A program made the position numbers and the translations under genes. Below are positions 1 to 5,752 of a stretch of DNA of 8,069 nt, piece by piece (position 1 is the stretch's first letter; every line of letters starts with the position of its first letter). Source of the DNA: Clostridia bacterium (lineage in GTDB: Bacteria > Bacillota_A > Clostridia > Christensenellales > UBA1750); NCBI GenBank assembly GCA_017413675.1, contig JAFPSR010000017.1:1-8069 (forward strand). Direction: 5' to 3'. The notes under the pieces were generated by a model that made no database searches, was not told where the DNA came from, and saw nothing but the letters and a program-made list of their open reading frames with translations.

Positions 1-325
1 AATGTTTCCGGGAAGATCAGTGATGAGCGTTTTGCCATGATGAACCGGGGATATGAGGATGAGCAATGTCAGCTGAAAGCAGACGCAGAAGTTTTGCGGC
101 AGGAAATCAAAACACAGGAACAACAGAACCAGAATCTTAATTCATTCATTCAGAAGATCAGGAAGTACGCAGAATTAACCGAATTGACGCCTTATGCGGC
201 CTATGAGCCTCTATATCGGGGCACCGGATAAAAGCAACGGAAAACGCCGTCAAAGCATCCATATCTGCTATGATTTGATAGGGTTCATCCCCCTGAGTGA
301 ACTGATGGAACAGGAAATGGCATGA
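1..325 (+). pseudogene. 3' remnant of a TndX-like large serine recombinase, frameshifted
   Basis: Reading from base 1 gives NVSGKISDERFAMMNRGYED, then a Glu/Gln-rich coiled-coil stretch and a KIRKYAELTELTPYAAYE segment. This is the style of the C-terminal coiled coil and DUF4368 tail of large serine recombinases that move clostridial mobilizable and conjugative elements. After Tyr-Glu (202-207) this frame hits a TAA at 229-231. The adjoining frame picks up at about 212 with YIGAPDKSNGKRRQ and continues through CYDLIGFIPLSELMEQEMA to a TGA at 323-325. That is the normal family ending, so a short non-triplet deletion (about 11 nt by comparison with the expected LIKAI-type linker) has broken the frame. 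The catalytic N-terminal domain would lie left of the window and is not seen. Identification of the family is from memory of its C-terminal motifs. An isolated remnant and a nearly full-length but inactivated gene are both possible. Confidence 0.78.
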
Positions 326-346
326 CCCGAAGATCATGCCATTTCC
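313..346 (+). terminator. Perfect 13-bp hairpin over the recombinase stop codon
   Basis: GGAAATGGCATGA (313-325) is followed by an 8-nt loop and its exact reverse complement TCATGCCATTTCC (334-346). The stop codon TGA is the last triplet of the left arm. An A-rich, not T-rich, run follows, so it is a poor canonical intrinsic terminator. It may instead be a terminal hairpin of the old element. Structure is certain, function is inferred. Confidence 0.5.
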
Positions 347-608
347 AAAAACTATAAAACTATCTTATAAGCTCCGGCCTTTTTTGGAAACGTATTTTTC
401 TTTCTGACCGAACGGACAGACGTCCAGCCAAGGAGATGGCAGTTTGTGACCTGCTGAAGCCCCGGGGTTGGAAAATTAGTGCAGATCTTTGTGAAAAAAG
501 GAAAACGACATGCATGGTGCATGTCGTTTTCGCTTATCAAGGGCAATTGCTATGGAGGTGTATCGTCCAAGTTGCGCTTGAGATCAGGCTCTAGGGGCTG
601 AAGATTGA
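347..608. other. Intergenic stretch between recombinase remnant and metY
   Basis: I see no convincing gene here. Short open frames exist on both strands (for example 352-546 on the - strand) but none has a proper ribosome binding site or a recognisable product. The metY terminator hairpin lies at 491-531. The rest may be decayed flank of the mobile element whose recombinase remnant ends at 325. Confidence 0.5.
491..531 (-). terminator. Intrinsic terminator of metY
   Basis: Read on the - strand, a perfect 14-bp stem (TGCATGTCGTTTTC for the right arm at 501-514, its complement at 518-531) closes a 3-nt loop and is followed directly by CTTTTTTCAC. It lies about 78 nt past the metY stop codon. 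On the + strand the stem also ends in TTTT, so it may stop transcripts from both sides. Confidence 0.8.
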
Positions 609-1889
609 TTACAGGGCGGCAAATCCGCGGTCCAGATCCGCCAGGATGTCATCGATATGTTCCGTGCCGATGGAAAGGCGGATGGTGTTGGGATGGATTC
701 CCGCTGCATCCAGCTCTTCCGCAGTCAGCTGGGAATGGGTCGTGGAAGCCGGATGGATTACGAGGCTCTTGACGTCTGCCACGTTGGCAAGCAGGGAGAA
801 GAGCTGCAGGGCATCAATGAAACGGAAGGCTTCTTCCTGGCCGCCCTTGATGTCGAAGGTGAAAATGGATGCTCCGCCGTTCGGGAAATACTTTTCATAC
901 AGTGCGTGATCGGGATGATCCGGCAGGGAAGGATGGTAGACCTTTTCCACCTGGGGATGCCGGAGCAGGTATTCAACGACCTTCTTGGTGTTTTCCGCAT
1001 GACGTTCCAGACGCAGGGAAAGGGTTTCTGTTCCCTGCAGGAGCAGGAAGGCCGCGAAGGGAGAGATACAGGCGCCGGTATCGCGGAGCAGGATTGCGCG
1101 GATATAGGTTACAAAAGCAGCGGGACCTGCAGCGTCGGTGAAGCGGACACCGTGATAGCTGGGATTCGGTTCGCTGATCCACGGATATTTTCCGGATGCG
1201 GCCCAGTCAAAGGAACCGCCGTCTACGACGACCCCGCCAAGGGTGGTGCCGTGTCCGCCGATAAACTTGGTGGCGGAATGGACTACGATATCCGCACCGT
1301 GCTCCAGCGGCCGGATCAGATAAGGCGTACCGAATGTATTATCGATGACCAGAGGTAGCCCGTGGGCATGGGCGATTTCGGCGAGAGCGTCGATATCGGG
1401 GATGTCACTGTTGGGATTGCCGAGTGTCTCAATGTAGATCGCTTTTGTGTTGGGACGGATGGCTGCTTTGACTTCCTCCAGGTCATGGATGTTGACGAAA
1501 GTGGAATCTACCCCGTACAGAGGAAGGGTATGGGCCAGCAGGTTGGCTGAACCGCCGTAGATGGTCTTCTGGGCTACAATGTGTTCCCCGCGGATGGCCA
1601 GGGCCTGGATGGTATAGGTGATTGCCGCGGCGCCGGAAGCGACAGCCAGGCCGGCTACACCGCCCTCGAGGGCAGCAATTCGGTCTTCAAAAACACCCTG
1701 TGTGGAATTGGTCAGTCTACCGTAGATATTTCCTGCATCTGCCAGGGAAAAACGGTCCGCCGCATGCTGGGCGTTATGGAAAACATAACTGGTGGTAGCG
1801 TAAATCGGTACGGCACGGGCATCGCTGGCGGGATCCGGGTTTTCCTGACCGACGTGAATCTGCAGAGTTTCAAATTTATAGTTAGACAT
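609..1889 (-). CDS. metY: O-acetylhomoserine sulfhydrylase (PLP-dependent, Cys/Met metabolism family)
   Basis: This is a 426-residue cytoplasmic enzyme of the Cys/Met PLP-dependent family. It joins O-acetylhomoserine with sulfide to give homocysteine, and some members also make cysteine from O-acetylserine. The start fits the family ([20 protein letters not shown]). The substrate/PLP region YGRLTNSTQ is near residues 56-64, the ASGAAAI loop near 84-90, and DNTFGTPY near 183-190. The Schiff-base lysine is Lys208 in [11 protein letters not shown]. The ATG at 1889 is preferred over an in-frame TTG at 1907 because AAAGGGG sits 8 nt upstream of it. Full length for MetY (about 425-430). The gene stands alone, with its own promoter at 2045-2073 and terminator at 491-531. 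Cystathionine gamma-lyase/synthase are the nearest alternatives, but the length and the N-terminal LQIHVGQ favour MetY. Confidence 0.95.
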   Translation of the reverse strand: MSNYKFETLQIHVGQENPDPASDARAVPIYATTSYVFHNAQHAADRFSLADAGNIYGRLTNSTQGVFEDRIAALEGGVAGLAVASGAAAITYTIQALAIRGEHIVAQKTIYGGSANLLAHTLPLYGVDSTFVNIHDLEEVKAAIRPNTKAIYIETLGNPNSDIPDIDALAEIAHAHGLPLVIDNTFGTPYLIRPLEHGADIVVHSATKFIGGHGTTLGGVVVDGGSFDWAASGKYPWISEPNPSYHGVRFTDAAGPAAFVTYIRAILLRDTGACISPFAAFLLLQGTETLSLRLERHAENTKKVVEYLLRHPQVEKVYHPSLPDHPDHALYEKYFPNGGASIFTFDIKGGQEEAFRFIDALQLFSLLANVADVKSLVIHPASTTHSQLTAEELDAAGIHPNTIRLSIGTEHIDDILADLDRGFAAL

Positions 1890-1925
1890 GAGATGTACCC
1901 CTTTCAAATAGATAGAATAACTGGA

Positions 1926-2006
1926 TCAGATTTGGAACAATGAAGAAGGGCACATTCGGCTGTCATAATGGATTGTGCGAATGAGACGCGGACAAGTAGG
2001 ACTCAT
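1926..2006 (-). CDS. Candidate 26-residue leader peptide upstream of metY
   Basis: Inside the metY 5' leader an ATG at 2006 opens a 26-codon frame ending in TGA at 1926-1928, 36 nt before the metY start. AAGGA lies 9 nt upstream of the ATG, a usable ribosome binding site. The peptide starts MSPTCPRLIRTIHYDSRMCP and has two Cys-Pro pairs (Cys5, Cys19), with the second cysteine preceded by Met. The RxIHYDSRxC stretch resembles, by my recollection, short leader peptides of actinobacterial sulfur genes that carry an R-x-H-x-D-L-x-R pattern before a cysteine. This suggests translation-coupled control by cysteine supply. Small frames arise by chance, so this remains a candidate. Confidence 0.4.
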   Translation of the reverse strand: MSPTCPRLIRTIHYDSRMCPSSLFQI

Positions 2007-2044
2007 AGGTTGGTTTCCTTCTGCCTTTCAGGTTGTTAGGCTAA

Positions 2045-2073
2045 AGTATATACATGAAAACCTAGTATGTCAA
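2045..2073 (-). promoter_or_regulatory. Sigma-A promoter of metY
   Basis: On the - strand TTGACA (2068-2073) is followed after exactly 17 nt by TATACT (2045-2050), a near-perfect housekeeping promoter. Transcription should begin near 2038, leaving a leader of roughly 150 nt before the metY ATG. No S-box (SAM-I) core or T-box signature was recognised in this leader. Confidence 0.85.
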
Positions 2074-2094
2074 TAGGTAAAATAGGAAAATAGG
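2061..2094. promoter_or_regulatory. Possible operator repeats at the metY -35 region
   Basis: Three ATAGG words on the + strand start at 2073, 2082 and 2090, spaced 9 and 8 bp, directly upstream of and touching the -35 box. A dyad ACCTA-N9-TAGGT (- strand) also encloses the -35 hexamer. Such repeats at this place suit binding of a transcription factor. The protein is unknown. Confidence 0.35.
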
Positions 2095-2110
2095 TTAAAA
2101 AAAAGAAAAC

Positions 2111-2143
2111 AATAAAAAAGGCGGGATTCCATGGAATCCTGCC
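2111..2143 (-). terminator. Intrinsic terminator after the flavoprotein gene
   Basis: On the - strand GGCAGGATTCC and GGAATCCCGCC form a stem of about 10 bp with a tight AT-centred loop (one G-T pair), followed immediately by TTTTTTATTG and further T-runs. It lies 18 nt past the stop codon at 2162 and closes the arginine/flavoprotein block. It also separates that block from the metY promoter. Confidence 0.88.
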
Positions 2144-2161
2144 GGGGGGAAAAGACTTGTA

Positions 2162-2782
2162 TTACCGGATAAAGTTGGTGCTCTGCCGTTTTTCGGGCAC
2201 AGGGGGCTGGATTCCTGCATTCCGTCCGGCCTCGATGCACTTGAGCATGTATGCCATATTGCGGCCGAGCGTCCGCATGATCTGCAGCCCTTCCAGATCC
2301 TGACGCACCTGTTCGGGGGTGTTTCCGTGCACCATGTTCCAGTATTGGGAGGGAACGATGGGCATCCCGGAGATCGGGAAATATTTATTGATCTGGTCCA
2401 GGGCTGCTGTTGAACCTGAACGGCGGCAGGAAACTACCGCTGCAGCCGGTTTGTACATGAACTCACTCCCGTGGCTGTAGAACAGGCGGCTCATGAAGGA
2501 AGTCAGGGAGCCGTCTGCAGCTGCATAATGGACAGGAGATCCGAAAATGAAACCATCGGCATCCTTTGCCAGTTTGGCAAAGGCATTCACCGGGTCGTCA
2601 AAAACGCAGTTGCCGCTGCGGTGACAGCCGCCGCACGCCATGCAGCCGCGGATAGGGTCTTTACCCAATTGGAAAATCTCGGTTTCTATTCCTTCGCTGT
2701 TGAGGGCAGATGCCACTTCACTCAGGGCAGTATAGGTGCATCCGTTGGGATGGGGACTTCCGTTTACCAGCAGTACTTTCAT
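2162..2782 (-). CDS. Flavodoxin-fold NAD(P)H-dependent FMN reductase / iron-sulfur flavoprotein family
   Basis: This is a 206-residue protein with the FMN-reductase flavodoxin fold. The N-terminal MKVLLVNGSPHPNGCTY is the first strand and phosphate-binding loop (residues 1-17), and GFIFGSPVHYAA (about 77-88) is the second FMN-contacting segment. Between them is a compact cysteine cluster, Cys47-x2-Cys50-x2-Cys53-x5-Cys59, matching the CX2CX2CX4-7C pattern of archaeal/clostridial iron-sulfur flavoproteins that hold a 4Fe-4S centre. The expected role is cytoplasmic electron transfer from NAD(P)H or ferredoxin to a small acceptor; the physiological substrate is not known. The ATG at 2782 is chosen because AAAGGA lies 7 nt upstream. 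The frame is open 20 codons further, but that stretch overlaps the end of argH. It begins 38 nt after the argH stop with no terminator between, so it is probably cotranscribed with argH. Confidence 0.85.
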   Translation of the reverse strand: MKVLLVNGSPHPNGCTYTALSEVASALNSEGIETEIFQLGKDPIRGCMACGGCHRSGNCVFDDPVNAFAKLAKDADGFIFGSPVHYAAADGSLTSFMSRLFYSHGSEFMYKPAAAVVSCRRSGSTAALDQINKYFPISGMPIVPSQYWNMVHGNTPEQVRQDLEGLQIMRTLGRNMAYMLKCIEAGRNAGIQPPVPEKRQSTNFIR

Positions 2783-2820
2783 AATGGTTTCCTTTCTTTT
2801 GGTTCTGTGCCGGGACAGGT

Positions 2821-4206
2821 TTAACCCTGCCGACTTTTCCATGCGTCCTCGAACCGGCGTATCTGTTCCCGTACGGCTTCGGGAGCCGGCCCGCCGAACA
2901 CCTTGCGCTGGGCAACACAGCGTCCGATATCAATGGCTTCATAGATATCCTCGTCAAACAGGGGATGGGCAGAGCGGTACTCTTCCAGGGGAAGGGTTTC
3001 CAGGGTATAGCCCTTGTCTATGCAAAGCCGGACCAGCTGCCCGGTGATATGGTAGGCTTCCCGGAATGGGACGCCTTTTTTGGTCAGATAGTCTGCGCAG
3101 TCCGTTGCGTTGATAAAGCCGGTTGCGGCTGAAGCGCGCATCTGTTCTTTCAGAACTCGCATGGTATCCAGCATAGGGGTCATGGTTTTCAGGCACAGCA
3201 GGGTGGTATCGATGGAATCGAATATAGCTTCCTTGTCTTCCTGCATATCCTTGTTATAAGCAAGGGGAAGGCCTTTCAGGAAGGTCAGCAGGGTAATCAG
3301 GTTTCCGTTGACCCGCCCGGTTTTCCCCCGCACCAGTTCGGTAATATCCGGATTTTTCTTCTGGGGCATGATCGAGGAACCGGTTGCGAAGGCATCGTCC
3401 AGTTCGATGAAATGGAACTGGGCACTGCACCACAGGATGATTTCCTCGGACAGACGGCTCAGATGGGTCATAACGAGGGAAAGGGCGGCATTGAGCTCCA
3501 CACAGAAATCCCGGTCGGAGACAGCGTCCATGGAATTTTCGCATACCCCGGAAAAGCCCATGAGCTGCGCGGAGAGGAAACGATCGATCGGATAGGTGGT
3601 TGTAGCCAGGGCACCGCTCCCCAAAGGGGAATAATCCATCCTGCCGACGGCATCCGCAAGACGTCCCTTATCACGCAGGAACATCTGTGCATAAGCCATC
3701 AGGTGATGGGCCAATGTCACGGGTTGTGCAATCTGCAGGTGTGTAAATCCCGGCATAACCGTTTCGGTATGTTCTTTGGCTTTTTTCAGAATAACATCCA
3801 GGAGGGCATCCATCGCCGTCTGGATTTCCCGGGTCCTGTTCTTGAGATAGAGACGGACATCGGTTGCAACCTGGTCATTCCGGCTTCGGGCAGTATGCAG
3901 GCGCATGCCGGCGGCGCCTATCCGTTCCGTGAGCACCTGCTCCACAAACATGTGGATATCCTCTGCATTAGGATCAAATTCCAGTTTTCCGCTGTCCAGG
4001 TCCTGCAGAATGCCGTGCAGGCCATCCTGGATCAGGGCAACATCCTGTGCGTCCAGAATCCTGCAGGCGCCGAGCATTCCGGCATGGGCAATGGAAGCTT
4101 CGATATCTTCACGATACATCGCCTGGTCAAACCGGATGGAAGAATTGAAATCATTTACGCCGGCGTCCAGTTCTTTGGAGAAACGGCCGGCCCACATTTT
4201 TGCCAT
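2821..4206 (-). CDS. argH: Argininosuccinate lyase
   Basis: This 461-residue enzyme splits argininosuccinate into arginine and fumarate, the last step of arginine synthesis, in the cytoplasm as a homotetramer. It opens MAKMWAGRFSKELD, typical for ArgH. HTARSRNDQVATD (about 104-116), GFTHLQIAQP (about 153-162, with the conserved His156) and the fumarase/aspartase superfamily signature GSSIMPQKKNPD (about 276-287, carrying the catalytic serine loop) are all present. Length matches the family. The ATG at 4206 is selected because AGAGGA lies close upstream and the protein start aligns with the family. The open frame runs on to 4605 only by overlapping argG. It has its own promoter (4249-4257) downstream of the argG terminator, and the flavoprotein gene follows 38 nt after its stop. 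Confidence 0.97.
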   Translation of the reverse strand: MAKMWAGRFSKELDAGVNDFNSSIRFDQAMYREDIEASIAHAGMLGACRILDAQDVALIQDGLHGILQDLDSGKLEFDPNAEDIHMFVEQVLTERIGAAGMRLHTARSRNDQVATDVRLYLKNRTREIQTAMDALLDVILKKAKEHTETVMPGFTHLQIAQPVTLAHHLMAYAQMFLRDKGRLADAVGRMDYSPLGSGALATTTYPIDRFLSAQLMGFSGVCENSMDAVSDRDFCVELNAALSLVMTHLSRLSEEIILWCSAQFHFIELDDAFATGSSIMPQKKNPDITELVRGKTGRVNGNLITLLTFLKGLPLAYNKDMQEDKEAIFDSIDTTLLCLKTMTPMLDTMRVLKEQMRASAATGFINATDCADYLTKKGVPFREAYHITGQLVRLCIDKGYTLETLPLEEYRSAHPLFDEDIYEAIDIGRCVAQRKVFGGPAPEAVREQIRRFEDAWKSRQG

Positions 4207-4225
4207 GGGGTTATCCTCTTTCTTT

Positions 4226-4309
4226 CCGGAATCGGAGAACTTTTGTCTATTATAGCAGATTTTTGAGAGGAAAGGGAAATAAACGCCTGTGACGGAATTC
4301 CGATTCCGG
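4226..4309. repeat. 11-bp perfect inverted repeat linking argG terminator and argH leader
   Basis: CCGGAATCGGA (4226-4236) and its exact complement TCCGATTCCGG (4299-4309) flank the argH promoter. The left arm lies just ahead of the argH ribosome binding site and the right arm lies in the loop of the argG terminator. In a readthrough transcript the two could pair; in an RNA started at the argH promoter the partner is absent. Confidence 0.5.
4249..4257 (-). promoter_or_regulatory. Extended -10 promoter of argH
   Basis: The - strand reads TGCTATAAT: a perfect -10 hexamer (4249-4254) preceded by the TGn extension. No good -35 box lies 16-18 nt upstream (TTCCCT-like words only), which the extended -10 could make up for. 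The predicted start is near 4242, leaving a leader of about 35 nt before the argH ATG. It also explains how argH is expressed past the argG terminator. Confidence 0.7.
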
Positions 4310-4319
4310 CCACAGGCGT
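4271..4319 (-). terminator. Hairpin terminator after argG
   Basis: A 9-bp outer stem (ACGCCTGTG at 4283-4291 with CACAGGCGT at 4311-4319), a small internal loop and a 6-bp inner stem (CGGAAT/ATTCCG) are followed on the - strand by TTTATTTCCCTTT. The hairpin starts about 22 nt past the argG stop. The T-run is imperfect, so partial readthrough into argH is likely. Confidence 0.72.
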
Positions 4320-4340
4320 ATTCTGATTGCAGCGGTCTGT

Positions 4341-5558
4341 TTAGTCTGCGTCCTTCTGTGCCATCATCTGGGCACGTATCTTGATGGGCAGGCCGAACAG
4401 GTTGATGAATCCATGGGAATCCATCTGGTTGTAAACTTCGTCTTCGCCGAAGGTAGCGATTTCCTCGGAATAGAGGCTGTACGGGCTCGTTACGCCGGCA
4501 TTGATGATGTTGCCCTTGTAGAGCTTGACCTTGACTTCGCCGGTAACGGTTTCCTGTGTTTTCTCCACGAAAGCCTGCAGGGCTTCGCGCAGGGGGGTGA
4601 ACCACTGGCCGTTGTAGACGAGCTCGGCAAATTTGATTGCAACCTGCTGTTTGTAATGCTGGGTTTCCTTATCCAGGGTGATCTGTTCCAGCTGCTCATG
4701 GGCGGCGAACAGGATGGTTCCGCCGGGGGTTTCGTAAACACCGCGGGATTTCATGCCGACCAGACGGTTTTCCACCATGTCGATAATCCCGACACCGTTG
4801 GCGCCGCCAAGCTCATTCAGCTTGCGGATGATATCGCTCAGTTTCATCTTCTGACCGTCCAGAGCGACGGCCTTGCCTTTTTCAAAGGAGATGGTTACAT
4901 AGGTGGGTTTATCCGGGGCCTTTTCGGGGCTGACACCCATCTCGAGGATTTTGTCATACTGGGGCTCGTTGGCCGGGTCTTCCAGATCCAGACCTTCATG
5001 GCTGAGGTGCCAGAGGTTCTTGTCCTTGGAATAGTTGGTTTCCCGGTTGATGGCAAGCGGGACGTGATGCGCCTCGGCATAATCGATTTCTTCTTCTCTG
5101 GACTTGATATCCCAGATTCTCCAGGGGGCAATGATCGCCATGTTCGGCGCAAAATTCTTAATGGTCAGTTCGAAACGAACCTGGTCGTTGCCTTTTCCGG
5201 TACAGCCGTGCGCGATGGCGTCGGCGCCTTCTTTCTTGGCTATTTCAACGATACGTTTGGCGATAACGGGACGGGCGAAGGAGGTGCCCAGCAGATACTT
5301 GTTCTCATAGATGGCGCCCGCCTGGACGGTGGGGGCAATGTATTCATCGCAGAATTCATCTACCAGATCCAGCACATACAGCTTGCTGGCACCGGTCTTA
5401 ATGGCTTTTTCTTCCAGACCGTTCAGTTCGGCACCCTGTCCGACATCGGCGGCAACGGCAATGACTTCGCAGCCGTAATTTTCCTTGAGCCAGGGGATGA
5501 TGACGGATGTATCCAGTCCGCCGGAATAAGCTAACACAACTTTCTTATAGGTAGGCAT
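4341..5558 (-). CDS. argG: Argininosuccinate synthase
   Basis: This 405-residue enzyme condenses citrulline and aspartate with ATP cleavage to give argininosuccinate, the penultimate arginine step. The ATP pyrophosphatase PP-loop SGGLDTS is at residues 12-18 after [26 protein letters not shown] (about 115-130) is the family's second signature, carrying citrulline/aspartate-binding residues, and [26 protein letters not shown] marks the C-terminal synthetase domain. Full length (family about 400). The ATG at 5558 has TAAGGAG 7 nt upstream. A strong promoter at 5619-5646, ArgR-like palindromes farther upstream and a small leader hairpin (5580-5600) suggest arginine-responsive control. argH follows after a hairpin terminator. 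No other arg genes are in the window, so ornithine and citrulline formation must be encoded elsewhere. Confidence 0.98.
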   Translation of the reverse strand: MPTYKKVVLAYSGGLDTSVIIPWLKENYGCEVIAVAADVGQGAELNGLEEKAIKTGASKLYVLDLVDEFCDEYIAPTVQAGAIYENKYLLGTSFARPVIAKRIVEIAKKEGADAIAHGCTGKGNDQVRFELTIKNFAPNMAIIAPWRIWDIKSREEEIDYAEAHHVPLAINRETNYSKDKNLWHLSHEGLDLEDPANEPQYDKILEMGVSPEKAPDKPTYVTISFEKGKAVALDGQKMKLSDIIRKLNELGGANGVGIIDMVENRLVGMKSRGVYETPGGTILFAAHEQLEQITLDKETQHYKQQVAIKFAELVYNGQWFTPLREALQAFVEKTQETVTGEVKVKLYKGNIINAGVTSPYSLYSEEIATFGEDEVYNQMDSHGFINLFGLPIKIRAQMMAQKDAD

Positions 5559-5579
5559 GATAATCTCCTTACTGCATCC

Positions 5580-5600
5580 GAGACGTTATCGCGGCGTCTC
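5580..5600 (-). promoter_or_regulatory. Small hairpin in the argG leader
   Basis: GAGACG (5580-5585) and CGTCTC (5595-5600) form a 6-bp stem with a 9-nt loop in the predicted argG 5' untranslated RNA, about 10 nt upstream of the ribosome binding site. No T-run follows, so it is not a terminator. It may only stabilise the message. Confidence 0.35.
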
Positions 5601-5618
5601 TGTTTATTTCTGAAATCC

Positions 5619-5646
5619 ATTATATACAGAAAATAGTATATGTCAA
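5619..5646 (-). promoter_or_regulatory. Sigma-A promoter of argG
   Basis: On the - strand a perfect TTGACA (5641-5646) and a perfect TATAAT (5619-5624) are separated by 16 nt. The start of transcription is expected near 5612, giving a leader of about 54 nt to the argG ATG. Confidence 0.88.
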
Positions 5647-5655
5647 CCCGAAGAA

Positions 5656-5711
5656 TGCATAAATATGTAAAAATATTATTAATCAATGCATTCAATTTGC
5701 ATGAATATGCA
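5656..5711. promoter_or_regulatory. Tandem ArgR-like boxes upstream of argG
   Basis: Two 14-bp A/T-rich palindromes, TGCATAAATATGTA (5656-5669) and TGCATGAATATGCA (5698-5711), start exactly 42 bp apart, about four helical turns. A further TGCA-ended dyad (TGCATTCAATTTGCA, 5687-5701) overlaps the second. They resemble the TGAATAnnnTATTCA-type ARG boxes bound by ArgR/AhrC. They lie upstream of the -35 box rather than over the promoter. Assignment is by resemblance and by position ahead of argG. Confidence 0.55.
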
Positions 5712-5752
5712 TTTGGAGGAGAATGGACGCTGCCGGCTTCCTCCTGTCTGCT

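Noticed and set aside
352..546. - strand frame of 64 codons between the recombinase remnant and metY
   Set aside because: It runs through the metY terminator hairpin, has no suitable ribosome binding site and no known motif.
657..1358. + strand open frame (233 codons) opposite metY
   Set aside because: Antisense shadow of metY; Gly-rich translation without domain features.
1890..2040. SAM-I riboswitch or T-box in the metY leader
   Set aside because: I searched the leader by eye for the S-box core and for T-box sequence and found neither; a covariance-model search would settle it.
3412..4266. Long + strand open frame (284 codons) opposite argH
   Set aside because: Antisense shadow of argH with no ribosome binding site and no recognisable domains.
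4207..4605. N-terminal extension of the argH frame into argG
   Set aside because: It overlaps the argG coding end and the terminator; the family-typical start with a ribosome binding site is at 4206.
4413..5534. Long + strand open frame (373 codons) opposite argG
   Set aside because: It is wholly antisense to a clearly identified full-length argG, and its translation has no family features; it follows from argG codon use.
5712..5752. GGAGGA/TCCTCC stem after the lipoprotein gene as a terminator
   Set aside because: The 6-bp stem has an 18-nt loop and no T-run follows on the - strand, so support for termination is too weak.
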